Positions 28,813 through 36,025 of a stretch of 64,000 bases of DNA are shown piece by piece. This DNA is from Actinomycetospora chibensis (GTDB lineage Bacteria > Actinomycetota > Actinomycetes > Mycobacteriales > Pseudonocardiaceae): assembly GCF_028737215.1 (NCBI RefSeq), contig NZ_JAQZAM010000001.1, positions 248,001-312,000 of the forward strand. The letters run 5' to 3'. Position 1 is the stretch's first letter. Every line of letters starts with the position of its first letter. The notes under the pieces were generated by a model. The model was not told the origin of the DNA and did not search any database. It saw nothing but the letters and a program-made list of their open reading frames with translations. The translations under genes were made by a program, and so were the position numbers.

Positions 28813-29729
28813 CGGACCACGCCCGCCCGGGTGCCGGGACCGTCGGCCCCGGCGCCGGCCAGGGGACCGAGGACGAGCACCGGGCACGGAGCGGCCAGGA
28901 GCAGCGACCGGGTCGTCGAGCCGAGGCCGACGAGGTCCTCGGCGTCGCGGCACCGGTGCGCGACGACCACCAGGTCCGCCCCGAGGGCCCGCTCCAGCAG
29001 CAGCCGGGCCGGTCGGTCCTCGGCGACCACGACGCTCGTCGGGACGTCCGGGAACCGGTCCTTCATCGCGCTGACGAGGTCCTCGATCCGGGCACGCGCG
29101 TCCGTCTCCTCGTCACCGGCGTCGGTGTCGCGGCGGCGGGCGATCCGCCCGGCGTCGTAGGTGACCTCGTCGACCGCGTGGACCACCTCGACCGGCTCCG
29201 CCGACATCTGCGCGATCCGCAGGGCATGCTCGAGCACGACCGTGGCGCCCGGGCCCTCGTCGAGCCCGACGACGATCACCGCCCGCGGGGGCACGTGGAC
29301 CGCGGAGGGCGCGCGGTCCTCGCCGAGCACCAGGACGGGACACGGCGCGATCGCGATCAGCTCCTCGGTGGTCCGGCCGGCCTCGCTGCCCAGGCGGCGG
29401 TGTCGGTCGCCGACGACCAGCAGAGACGAGGCTCCGCAGGCGGCCGCGAGCGCCGCCGCGGGGTCGCCGGTGGCGCAGGTCCGGCGGACCTCGACGTCAG
29501 GGGCGGTCCGGCTCAGGTAGCTCTCGGCCCGCTCGCCGGCGTCGCCGTACCACGGGGTGTCGGGAGTGGCCGGACCGTCGACGTGCACGACGCGGAGGGT
29601 GCGATCCCGCCGGTGGGCCTCGGCCACGGCGCGGTCGAGCACCCGGGTCCGCAACAGGCCGTCGCCGACGCCGACGACCACGGAGGGGAGGCGCGGGGCC
29701 ACCGTCGCCCCCATCGACGTCACGGTCAT
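28809..29729 (-). CDS. Tandem USP with degenerate ATP motifs
   Basis: 306 aa, two USP folds. The nucleotide motifs are altered in both halves (GDRHRRLGSEAGRTT and AHRCRDAEDLVGLGS), so at best one half might bind ATP. Strand pattern and the conserved APCPVLVLG ends are kept. Its start and the preceding stop share one base (TGATG). Middle gene of USP-USP-Rv2004c-like operon. Confidence 0.8.
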   Translation of the reverse strand: MTVTSMGATVAPRLPSVVVGVGDGLLRTRVLDRAVAEAHRRDRTLRVVHVDGPATPDTPWYGDAGERAESYLSRTAPDVEVRRTCATGDPAAALAAACGASSLLVVGDRHRRLGSEAGRTTEELIAIAPCPVLVLGEDRAPSAVHVPPRAVIVVGLDEGPGATVVLEHALRIAQMSAEPVEVVHAVDEVTYDAGRIARRRDTDAGDEETDARARIEDLVSAMKDRFPDVPTSVVVAEDRPARLLLERALGADLVVVAHRCRDAEDLVGLGSTTRSLLLAAPCPVLVLGPLAGAGADGPGTRAGVVR

Positions 29730-30616
29730 CAGGCCCCCTCACCGGCGTAGGTGCGCTCGGGGCGCGCCCACGTCGCGGCGGCCCGCGGAGGCAGCACCGC
29801 GACCGGGCAGGGCGCGAAGCGGACGACCTGCTGGCTCGTCGAGCCGAGCAGCGCACCCCCGACGGCCCCCCGCCCCCGCGAGCCGAGCGCCACCAGGCTC
29901 ACACCGGACCGGGCCACGTCGAGGAGCGCCTCGCTGGGCGCACCCCGCCGGAGCACCTCCTGGACGACCAGGTCCGGGTGTGTCGTGGCGATGCCGGCCC
30001 CGGCCTCGGCGAGGTACCGGCGCCGGGTCTCCTCGTCGGGACCGTCGAGGCGCGGCGTGACGCTCACGGTGACGAGCGTGCTGCGGGACCGGTCCGCGAC
30101 GTCGGCACCGAACGCGATCGCGCCCACCGCCTCGGCCGAGCCGTCGACGCCCACGAGCACCCCTCGCGAGGCCTCGTCCTCGGCAGGCTCCCAGTCCGGG
30201 GGCACCACGATCACGGGGCAGGGGGCGTGGCCCATCACATGGGCGATGGTGCGACCGACGCCCATGTCGGCGAGCCCGGTCCCGGGGCGGGCGCCGATCA
30301 CCAGGAGGCGCGCGCGGGAGGCCGTCGCGACGAGCGACGGCCCGGCGACGCCGTCCACCACCGAGAGTCGCACGGGCACCTCCGGCGCCGTGGCGACGGC
30401 GACCTGGTGGGCCTGCTCGAGCAGCGCGTGGGCGCGCCCGGACGGGCTGCGGAGCTCGTCGTGCGGACGCTCCGAGGGCGGCAGCACCTGGACCAGGTCG
30501 AGTGGCAGGTGACGACGCGCGGCCTCGCGCGCCGCCCACCGGACAGCGCCTGCGGTCGCGGGGCTGCCGTCCACGCCGACGAGCACGCCGGCCGGTGGCG
30601 TCGAGTGGTCGATCAT
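29729..30616 (-). CDS. Tandem universal stress protein
   Basis: 295 aa. Domain 1 (about 8-145) has a degenerate motif (GARPGTGLADMGVGRT); domain 2 (about 155-290) is canonical (GSRGRGAVGGALLGS). Closest in plan to Rv1996/Rv2005c-type DosR-regulon proteins. ATG 30616 follows GAGGAGG; the open frame extends 21 codons further without a ribosome site. A DosR-type box lies 114 bp upstream. Confidence 0.85.
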   Translation of the reverse strand: MIDHSTPPAGVLVGVDGSPATAGAVRWAAREAARRHLPLDLVQVLPPSERPHDELRSPSGRAHALLEQAHQVAVATAPEVPVRLSVVDGVAGPSLVATASRARLLVIGARPGTGLADMGVGRTIAHVMGHAPCPVIVVPPDWEPAEDEASRGVLVGVDGSAEAVGAIAFGADVADRSRSTLVTVSVTPRLDGPDEETRRRYLAEAGAGIATTHPDLVVQEVLRRGAPSEALLDVARSGVSLVALGSRGRGAVGGALLGSTSQQVVRFAPCPVAVLPPRAAATWARPERTYAGEGA

Positions 30617-30729
30617 GCGGGCCTCCTCGGGAGGGAACGGCGCCGCGGTCGCGGCCCGCGCACCACGCTCCCGCCGCATGCCCGTCCCGCGTCAGGGCCC
30701 GACGGCGCGACCGGGCGGGACCTCCGGCA

Positions 30730-30743
30730 GGTCCGTCGGTCCC
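30730..30743. promoter_or_regulatory. Candidate DosR-type box, GGTCCGTCGGTCCC
   Basis: Reverse complement GGGAC-CGAC-GGACC. It sits 114 bp before the USP operon start at 30616, outside the duplicated segment that begins at 30763. Confidence 0.5.
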
Positions 30744-30787
30744 GGCGCACGCCTCGGGGCGGTCTGGGCCCTCCGGGGTGGCCGGGC

Positions 30788-30801
30788 GCGACCAACGGCC
30801 C
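30788..30801. promoter_or_regulatory. Candidate DosR-type box, GCGACCAACGGCCC
   Basis: One mismatch to GGGAC-CAAC-GGCCC, 79 bp upstream of the CBS gene at 30880; carried along in the duplication. Confidence 0.6.
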
Positions 30802-30879
30802 TGGGCGACCCACCACACCCGACCTCTACTCGACCTGCGCCCCGCGCGGGACGCACCACACCAGACCCAGGAGGTCGCT

Positions 30880-31329
30880 GTGAAGGTACGAGACATCATG
30901 AGCCACCCGGTGATCCGGATCGGACCCGACACCCCGGTCACCGACGCCGCAGCCCTGCTCGTCGAGCACGGCATCTCAGCACTGCCCGTCGTCGACGACA
31001 CCCAGCGCCTCATCGGCATCCTCAGCGAAGCCGACCTCGTCGCCGGCCGCATCCCCGCCCACGGCGACCAGCAACCCCCACCCACCACCTCCCGGGCGGG
31101 CCAACTCATGACCGACTCACCCATCACCCGCGAGCCCGACAGCGACGTCGCCGACGTCGTCCACACCATGCTCGACCACCGGCTCCGCGCCATCCCGATC
31201 GTCGACCACGGCACCCTGGTCGGCATCATCTCCCGCCGCGACGTCCTACGCTGCGTCGCCCAGGGCGAACTCACCTCCGCCGACGTCTGGCGCCACCGAT
31301 TCGGCCTCGTCGACCAGGACCGCGGCTAA
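30880..31329 (+). CDS. Hrp1-like CBS-pair protein, copy 1
   Basis: 149 aa, one CBS pair (VTDAAALLVEHGISALPVV with GILSEADLV; DSDVADVVHTMLDHRLRAIPIV with GIISRRDVL), opening with VRDIMSHPVIRI. Length and order match hypoxic response protein 1 (Rv2626c, 143 aa), although the paired cysteines of Hrp1 are not all present: only one Cys (LRCVAQ) is seen. GTG 30880 follows AGGAGG. The gene is markedly C-rich with A-ending codons (TCA, GCA, CGA) unlike its neighbours, a sign of separate origin. An identical copy is at 49636. Confidence 0.88.
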   Translation: MKVRDIMSHPVIRIGPDTPVTDAAALLVEHGISALPVVDDTQRLIGILSEADLVAGRIPAHGDQQPPPTTSRAGQLMTDSPITREPDSDVADVVHTMLDHRLRAIPIVDHGTLVGIISRRDVLRCVAQGELTSADVWRHRFGLVDQDRG

Positions 31330-31374
31330 GGACCCCGAACCGCTCAGGACCCCGAACAGCTCAGGACCCCGAAC
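31329..31374. repeat. Three 17-bp tandem units, AGGACCCCGAAC core
   Basis: AGGACCCCGAAC recurs at 31329, 31346 and 31363 directly after the CBS stop codon. Copy 2 has only two units (50085, 50102), so the array changed after duplication. Confidence 0.85.
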
Positions 31375-31449
31375 CGACCCCGGCGCTCAGGGGGCCGCCC
31401 GGACCGGCATAGGCACGGCGTCGGCGCGGCCACCGACGGGGAGCCCAGC

Positions 31450-31745
31450 GGGTTGTGGCTGGCCCTCGTCGGCGGGTTCCTCGCCACCGCGGCCGGGCCG
31501 CACGGCGGGGGTGCTCCTGACCGACGCCGAGGGCCGCCTGCCGGCCACCTGCCGTGCGGTCGACGGGCTCACCACCCACCTCGGTCCGGAGCTGCGCCGG
31601 GAGCTGCGGGCTCTCGACGTGCCGCGGATGGCGCAGGCCTAGCTGTCGGGTGGATCGAGGGGCTCTTCCAGGGCGCGCAGATGGCCTTCGCGGCCGAGCA
31701 GGCGGCGGCCGAGGTCGCAGCTCGAGCGGCGGCAGTACCTCCGAC
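31450..31745 (+). pseudogene. Chimeric remnant of Rip3-like protease and proteasome activator genes
   Basis: 31450-31490 matches the protease at 52703-52750 (GTTGTGGCTGGCCCTCGTCG shared), 31498-31535 matches 52888-52925 (GRTAGVLLT region), and 31556-31745 matches the Bpa gene at 53804-54060. The Bpa part has a CAG-to-TAG stop at 31640, then a one-base deletion near 31645, yet still ends in QYL. Two internal deletions join the pieces. No functional product is expected. This explains the otherwise gene-free 31330-31763. Confidence 0.82.
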
Positions 31746-31763
31746 AGGACGAGAGGATGAGAC

Positions 31764-31973
31764 ATGGAGGAGCACGGGACGCAGGCGGTTCTCGAGCGCC
31801 TAGACGAACTGGTGGCGCTGATGCGCCGCATCGACACCCGGTTGCAGCAGCTGACACAGGGTCTCGAGCGCCGGGAGCCGTTCCCCGACGATCCCGACCT
31901 CGAGCGGCCCCGCCGCCTGACGCTGGCCGACCCCGCCCGCACGGAGCTCGTCGGCCGGGCCGGCGCCACCTGA
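31764..31973 (+). CDS. Small charged coiled-coil-like protein
   Basis: 69 aa, no family recognised. The first 40 residues form a heptad-like helix (VLERLDELVALMRRIDTRLQQLTQGLE, in two parts), followed by a Pro/Asp-rich tail. ATG 31764 follows GAGAGGATGAG. It could be a real coiled-coil microprotein or a chance frame next to the decayed Bpa gene; the helix periodicity favours the former modestly. Confidence 0.45.
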   Translation: MEEHGTQAVLERLDELVALMRRIDTRLQQLTQGLERREPFPDDPDLERPRRLTLADPARTELVGRAGAT

Positions 31974-31997
31974 CGGGGCCATGCGTCGGGACAGGCC

Positions 31998-32030
31998 GCG
32001 GGACCCGACGACGGAGGGGTCGTCTCCCGC
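31998..32030. terminator. Hairpin between convergent genes
   Basis: GCGGGA-ccc-GACGAC, loop GGAGGG, GTCGTC-TCCCGC: twelve base pairs with a three-base bulge, placed between the small ORF and the convergent USP stop. Confidence 0.6.
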
Positions 32031-32040
32031 CGTGTCACAG

Positions 32041-33009
32041 TCAGGTGGACGCGGCGTGCGCGTCCACCCCCGGCAGCGGATGCCGCGGACCCCCAGGTGG
32101 GGGCACGACCGCCACGGGGCACGGCGCGCGGTGCACCATCGCGCGGCTCACCGAGCCGAGCAGGAGTCCGGCGAACCCGCCGCGACCGCGGGAGCCGACC
32201 ACCAGCAGCCGCGCCCCGACCGCGTGCCGGAGCATCACCTTCGAGGGGTGCGAGCGCTCGACCACGGTCGAGACCTTCACGTCCGGGTACGCCGCGGACC
32301 GACCCGCGAGCTGCTCGGCGAGCACGCGGTGCTCGTCGTTCTCGATCGCCCCCCAGTCCAGGAGGGGCTCCAGCTCCGGACCGACGAGGGCGTCCCACCA
32401 GGTGTGCACCGCTACCAGCGGACACCCGGCCGCGTCCGCGGCCGCCACCGCGAAGTCGATGGCGGCGGTGCTGGCCGGGGAGCCGTCGACGCCGACGACC
32501 ACGGGCGCGGCGGGGTCGGAGGGCTCATCGCCCCGGACAACGACCACCGGTCCCGCGGCGTGGACGACCACGGTGGAGGCGACCGACCCCGCGAAGGGTT
32601 CGCCGAGCCCGCCCGCACCCCGCCCGCCCACCACCAGCAACCCGTCCCCGGCCCGATCGAGCAGTGCCGGCGCCGCCGGGCCGTCCACCAGCTCCTCGGT
32701 GATCGTCAGGTCGGGCGCCGCCCGGCGGGCCTCCGTCACCGCGCGGTCGGCCTCGCGGCGCGCCCGGTCGAGGACGTCCTGCTGATAGCGGCGCCAGATC
32801 GCCGCGTCGGCCACCAGCGAGGGGTCGACGCCGCCGTAGGCCAGCACGATCCGCAGGGCACGGCCCCTGGCCGCGGCCTCGCGTGAGGCCCAGCGGACGG
32901 CGCGCAGTGCCGTGTCCGAGCCGTCGACACCCACGACGACCGACGCCGGACCGGCAGGCCGGCCGCTCCGGGCCGACGGATCGTCGTCGGTCGTGGTCGT
33001 GCTCGTCAT
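32041..33009 (-). CDS. Tandem universal stress protein (Rv2623-like)
   Basis: 322 aa, two canonical ATP motifs: GGRGAGGLGEPFAGS and GSRGRGGFAGLLLGS. Marked family features are WRRYQQDVLDRA in domain 1 and VAVHTWWDAL in domain 2, as in Rv2623/TB31.7. A close paralogue is at 61783-62721. ATG 33009 follows AGGAGAG. A perfect-core DosR-type box lies 92 bp upstream. Confidence 0.9.
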   Translation of the reverse strand: MTSTTTTDDDPSARSGRPAGPASVVVGVDGSDTALRAVRWASREAAARGRALRIVLAYGGVDPSLVADAAIWRRYQQDVLDRARREADRAVTEARRAAPDLTITEELVDGPAAPALLDRAGDGLLVVGGRGAGGLGEPFAGSVASTVVVHAAGPVVVVRGDEPSDPAAPVVVGVDGSPASTAAIDFAVAAADAAGCPLVAVHTWWDALVGPELEPLLDWGAIENDEHRVLAEQLAGRSAAYPDVKVSTVVERSHPSKVMLRHAVGARLLVVGSRGRGGFAGLLLGSVSRAMVHRAPCPVAVVPPPGGPRHPLPGVDAHAAST

Positions 33010-33100
33010 CGCGCTCTCCTGTCCCTCGGGCGGGCCCCTGCCGGGGGCAGCGTCGAGCACCGGAGGAGGTACGCGCCCGGGCCGACCGGGCCGATCGAGC

Positions 33101-33114
33101 GGGCCGACGGTCCC
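33101..33114. promoter_or_regulatory. Candidate DosR-type box, GGGCCGACGGTCCC
   Basis: Reverse complement GGGAC-CGTC-GGCCC, 92 bp before the USP at 33009, in the short gap after the Rv1733c-like gene. Confidence 0.65.
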
Positions 33115-33121
33115 GCGGTCG

Positions 33122-33724
33122 TCAGTGCATGCTCTCGTGGTCCGGGGGGGTGAACCGGCGCCACGCCGTCTCCCAGGTCCGCAGGCGCCAGCGATCGAGG
33201 ACCCATCGCAGCGCCGCGAGGAGGAGCAGCGAGACGACGAGATCGGAGACCACGAGGAAGAACGCGGTGAGGAATCCCTGCGCCGCCGGGTGGCTGGGCG
33301 TCATGGGCGCGGACGTGAGCCGGTCCTCGCGGTCGACCCAGACGACCCGCGGGTCGCCGGGGAGCGCGCTGGGCGGCACACGGACCTCGGCGATACGGGC
33401 GGTGCCGTCGGCGGCGGTCCACCGCACGGGCGCGCGCCACTCGCTGTCCCCCTCCCCGCCGAGGGCCAGCTGTGCATCGGTGGGCGCGAACAGCACCTCC
33501 GCGGTCACCTGGTGGCGCTCGGCCTGCTGCAGGGCGACCTGCGGGGCCAGCCCCGCGGTCACCTCGCTGCCGATCGCGAGGGATACGGGCAGGAACAGCA
33601 GGCCTGTGAGCAGCAGCAGCCAGCGTGCGCCGACCTCGATCCGGTCGCTGCGGCGCCGCAGCGCCGATCGCCTCGGAACGAACGCGCCGACGATCCGGCG
33701 CGTCGGTCCCGTCATGTCGCTCAT
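33122..33724 (-). CDS. Rv1733c-family two-helix membrane protein, second copy
   Basis: 200 aa, paralogue of 7324-7923. Shared landmarks: RRSALRRRSDRIEVGARW before helix 1, TIGSEV/AIGSEVTAGLAPQV after it, RWTAADGTARIAEV, PGDPRVVWVDRED, helix 2 (about 148-172) and the tail TWETAWRRFTPPDHES. ATG 33724 with GGGAGG upstream; a second in-frame ATG is three codons on. The gap between it and the USP downstream contains that USP's own box. Confidence 0.8.
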   Translation of the reverse strand: MSDMTGPTRRIVGAFVPRRSALRRRSDRIEVGARWLLLLTGLLFLPVSLAIGSEVTAGLAPQVALQQAERHQVTAEVLFAPTDAQLALGGEGDSEWRAPVRWTAADGTARIAEVRVPPSALPGDPRVVWVDREDRLTSAPMTPSHPAAQGFLTAFFLVVSDLVVSLLLLAALRWVLDRWRLRTWETAWRRFTPPDHESMH

Positions 33725-33944
33725 CTCGAGCCGCCTCCCTCGCCGCTCCGGGCGGTGTCCCGACGAGCGTCGGCGCCCGCGCGACGGTGCGGCACCGGCG
33801 CCCGGCCCCCCGCCGAGGCCCGGGCGGCCCGGTTCCGGCGGGACGACCGGCAGGTCCGGCGGCGTCCCGGGCCGGGTGACCCACGGGCCTCGGCGAACGG
33901 CCCGGGGCCGAGAACGGGCCTGTCGGGTCACGGGCGCCCGAAGG

Positions 33945-33958
33945 GGGTCGACCGTCCC
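33945..33958. promoter_or_regulatory. Candidate DosR-type box, GGGTCGACCGTCCC
   Basis: Reverse complement GGGAC-GGTC-GACCC. It is 221 bp before the Rv1733c-like start but only about 50 bp before the CtpF relic, so it may be that lost gene's old promoter. Confidence 0.5.
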
Positions 33959-34004
33959 GGGCCGGCTGACGTGGCGAGGACGGCGGCGAGGACCCGGGAG
34001 CCGG

Positions 34005-34100
34005 TCGACGGGATCGTGCTCGACCTCGATGCCCCGCTCGACCGGCTCTGGCACTCCGGGCCGGAGGGACTGGACGACCGCCGGCGCCCGCGGACCGGGA
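34005..34100 (+). pseudogene. Relic of a CtpF-like ATPase N-terminus
   Basis: Translates as DLDAPLDRLWHSGPEGLDDR, matching VDAPLERLWHELRSGPEGLDER of the intact ATPase at 17263-17330 with a small deletion. Nothing of the actuator, P-domain or membrane part follows. A dead fragment of a duplicate. Confidence 0.6.
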
Positions 34101-34143
34101 GCTGGGGGACCGGGGCGGGCTGCCCGACGCCGCGCCCGACCGG

Positions 34144-34482
34144 TCACCGGCGCCCCGTCGTGGCGTGGCGCAGGATGGCGACCGCCCACAGCGCGGTGAT
34201 CACCACGACCAGGGCGATGAGCGCCTCGGCGCTCCCGGACACGAGGGCCAGTACCGCCGCACCCGCGGCGACGACCCCGAGAGCCGCCGGCGCGCGCACG
34301 GTCGCCGGCGTCACCCACTCGCCCCAGGCGCCGCCCACGACCGCCGCCGTGAGGCCGAGCGCGATCACGAGCATGGTCGCGGCGCGCACGCCGTCCGGCG
34401 ACCCGGTCGCCGCGGGTCCCAGCACACCGATCGCCACCGCGAGGGTGACCAGCAGCCCGGCCATGAGGTCGCGTCGACTCAT
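34144..34482 (-). CDS. Small four-helix membrane protein
   Basis: 112 aa, four hydrophobic segments (about 5-24, 33-51, 60-80, 85-105) joined by short loops; one conserved-looking GEWVTP loop. It is of the SPW-repeat/small integral membrane type by shape only; I do not recognise a family. ATG 34482 overlaps the stop of the HPF-like gene, so it is co-translated with it. A membrane role coupled to ribosome hibernation is unproven. Confidence 0.65.
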   Translation of the reverse strand: MSRRDLMAGLLVTLAVAIGVLGPAATGSPDGVRAATMLVIALGLTAAVVGGAWGEWVTPATVRAPAALGVVAAGAAVLALVSGSAEALIALVVVITALWAVAILRHATTGRR

Positions 34483-35312
34483 GGCCCGGACCCCTCCCGC
34501 CCGGGGCCCACCTCCACGTCCACCAGGACGGCGCGACCGCGCCGGTCGGGGTGCACGACCCGCGCGCGCCCGTCCTCCGGATCGACGAAGAACAGGAACG
34601 GCAGCCCCGCCAGGCGCAGGTGCTCGACCGCGCTCTCCGGGCTCAGGACCGGGGCCGGCCGGCTGCTGCGGGTGATGTGGGCCGGGCGCGTCGGGCTCGG
34701 CGCGGACCCGTCGTCGAGCGCGATGCGGAAGCCGGTCGGGCCCCCGCGGTACGCCACGGCGCGGCGCCCCGTGGCGCGCTCGACGAAGAGATGGAAGGCC
34801 TCGTCACGGGCCTCCATGATGGCGACGGCGTCGGACGCGCAGGTGGGCACCGCCTGCACCACGTCGTGGCGCTCGATCAGGGCCTCGGTGTCCTGCGCCT
34901 GAGATGGGTCCGCGAGGTGCCTCGGCCGCCGGCGGGCGTGCTCGTCGCCGACCTGCCGGCGCAGCCGGTCGACGAGCAGGTCGACCGCCTCACGGGCGTC
35001 GGCGGCGACGACGTGGGCGTGGAGACGACGGCCGGCGAGGTCGACGTGCGCGCTCGCGACCACCGGCCGCTCGCGGGCCGGGTCGCCGTGGCGCACGACC
35101 CGGATCCGGGCGGGGCCGAGCGGGTCGACGCCGTGGTCGAGGGTCTGGACGACCTTCTCGCGGACGTACCCGACGAGATCCGTCGCGATGGCTCCGCGGA
35201 GCTCGACGACGGGCGGAGGGACGCGGGGCGCGGCGGTCGAGCCGGTCGTGGAGGTCGAGCCGGTCGTGGAGGTCGTGGAGGTCGTGGAGGTCGTGGGGAG
35301 ACTCGAGGTCAT
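34479..35312 (-). CDS. HPF/Rv0079-like ribosome hibernation factor
   Basis: 277 aa. After a Thr/Ser/Gly low-complexity leader (about 1-30) comes an S30AE-like domain (about 35-130: VELRGAIATDLVGYVREKV, RPVVASAHVDLAGRRLHAHV, DAREAVDLLVDRLRRQV) and a C-terminal dimerisation-like domain (about 165-275: DEAFHLFVERATGRRAVAYR, GLPFLFFVDPEDGRARVVH). This is the long-HPF plan and matches Rv0079 (DATIN), the DosR-regulon translation inhibitor. It would dimerise or inactivate ribosomes. ATG 35312 has a poor ribosome site; the leader arises from a 9-bp DNA repeat, so a later start is possible. A box lies 37 bp upstream. Confidence 0.82.
   Translation of the reverse strand: MTSSLPTTSTTSTTSTTGSTSTTGSTAAPRVPPPVVELRGAIATDLVGYVREKVVQTLDHGVDPLGPARIRVVRHGDPARERPVVASAHVDLAGRRLHAHVVAADAREAVDLLVDRLRRQVGDEHARRRPRHLADPSQAQDTEALIERHDVVQAVPTCASDAVAIMEARDEAFHLFVERATGRRAVAYRGGPTGFRIALDDGSAPSPTRPAHITRSSRPAPVLSPESAVEHLRLAGLPFLFFVDPEDGRARVVHPDRRGRAVLVDVEVGPGREGSGP
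35218..35300. repeat. 9-bp tandem repeat GTCGTGGAG inside the HPF-like gene
   Basis: Repeated GTCGTGGAG/GTCGAGCCG units encode the Thr-Ser/Thr-Gly leader of the hibernation factor. Pure units at the upstream end indicate recent slippage. Confidence 0.8.
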
Positions 35313-35348
35313 GGTGTCGACGCTGGTCCGAGCTCCCCGGGCGCGGCA

Positions 35349-35362
35349 GGGTCGTTCGTCCC
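35349..35362. promoter_or_regulatory. Candidate DosR-type box, GGGTCGTTCGTCCC
   Basis: Reverse complement GGGAC-GAAC-GACCC, 37 bp before the HPF-like ATG. One of two boxes in this divergent promoter. Confidence 0.62.
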
Positions 35363-35402
35363 GGCGCGGGGCGCCTCCCGTCACCGCGCCCGCGGGGTGG
35401 GA

Positions 35403-35416
35403 GGGCCGATGGTCCC
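35403..35416. promoter_or_regulatory. Candidate DosR-type box, GGGCCGATGGTCCC
   Basis: Reverse complement GGGAC-CATC-GGCCC. It is 91 bp from the HPF-like start and 103 bp from the 2TM gene; 54 bp (about five helical turns) from the neighbouring box. Confidence 0.65.
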
Positions 35417-35518
35417 GTGTCGCAGCGGCGGTCGGGTCCACGTCGGGCCCCACCCGGCCCTCCCCCGAGGCCCCGCCCGCGGCGACGGTGTGACGACGAC
35501 GACCGAGAGGAGGCCCCC

Positions 35519-35824
35519 GTGACCACGGACGACCAGCACATTGAGGAGCTCGAGACGCAGGCGACGGCCGAGGACGAACTGCGGCGCAAGGCGATCACAC
35601 GGCTTCGCAAGCGTGCCGACTTCCGCACCCACGTGTTCATCTACGTGCTCGTGAACAGCCTGCTCGTGGTGGTGTGGGCCGTCACGGGCGCGCCGTTCTT
35701 CTGGCCGATCTTCCCGATCCTCGGGTGGGGTGTGGGGCTCGCCGCCAACGCCTGGGACGTGTACCGCCCCGACCCCGTGACCGAGGAGCGGGTCCAGCGG
35801 GAGATGGGACGTCTGCGGCCCTGA
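35519..35824 (+). CDS. 2TM-domain membrane protein
   Basis: 101 aa. A charged N-terminal helix (HIEELETQATAEDELRRKAITRLRKR, in two halves) leads into two membrane helices (about 37-55 and 61-79) joined by GAPFFWP, and a tail RPDPVTEERVQREMGRL. This is the 2TM domain found in many actinobacterial and cyanobacterial proteins, often near sensors. GTG 35519 has AGAGGAGG upstream. Divergent from the hibernation factor with two DosR-type boxes between. Confidence 0.8.
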   Translation: MTTDDQHIEELETQATAEDELRRKAITRLRKRADFRTHVFIYVLVNSLLVVVWAVTGAPFFWPIFPILGWGVGLAANAWDVYRPDPVTEERVQREMGRLRP

Positions 35825-35830
35825 GGGGGC

Positions 35831-36025
35831 CTACGCGGCGTCCTCGCCGGATGCCGGGTCCTGCGGCGTACAACTCCGTTCGGCGTGCTCGAACCCGACC
35901 ATCTCGGTGTCGTCGCCCGCCGACGTCACGAGCCGTCGCACCGGCTCGCCGGGCGGGACCGGGAACCAGCAGCGCTCACACAGCGGCGGCGTCGTCTCCG
36001 GATCGTCGCCCGCGCCGCCGGTCAC
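35831..36025 (-). CDS. Small cysteine-containing protein (zinc-ribbon-like half)
   Basis: 64 aa. LCERCWFPVPPGEPVRRLVT carries a CxxC pair in a knuckle; a third Cys (SCTPQ) follows with a nearby His. A small zinc-binding protein is likely but no family is recognised. GTG 36025 overlaps the stop of the upstream small gene (GTGA), supporting real translation and coupling. It converges on the 2TM gene. Confidence 0.5.
   Translation of the reverse strand: MTGGAGDDPETTPPLCERCWFPVPPGEPVRRLVTSAGDDTEMVGFEHAERSCTPQDPASGEDAA

Larger units (their letters stand above)
30763..31451. repeat. Long direct repeat, copy 1 (CBS gene and flanks)
   Basis: About 690 bp matching 49519-50179 with an offset of 18,756 bp. 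It is identical through the promoter and the whole CBS gene and then differs by one extra 17-bp repeat unit, single-base changes and a short insertion (GGCATAGGCACG region) before the match ends at GAGCCCAGCGG. Confidence 0.93.
33725..34143. other. 419-bp region without an intact gene
   Basis: Holds the upstream region of the Rv1733c-like gene, a possible weak box at 33876-33889 (GTGACCCACGGGCC), a good box at 33945-33958 and a CtpF relic at 34005-34100. Open frames crossing it lack coding character and ribosome sites. Confidence 0.6.

Noticed and set aside
31453-31803. A 116-codon open frame after CBS copy 1
   Set aside because: It joins the protease and Bpa remnants in the wrong frames; explained as a pseudogene scar.
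33876-33889. GTGACCCACGGGCC as the box for the Rv1733c-like gene at 33724
   Set aside because: Three departures from the core; kept only as a note because a better site lies at 33945.
35218-35300. The 9-bp repeats as a CRISPR array or mobile-element end
   Set aside because: Units are far too short, have no spacers and lie in a coding leader.
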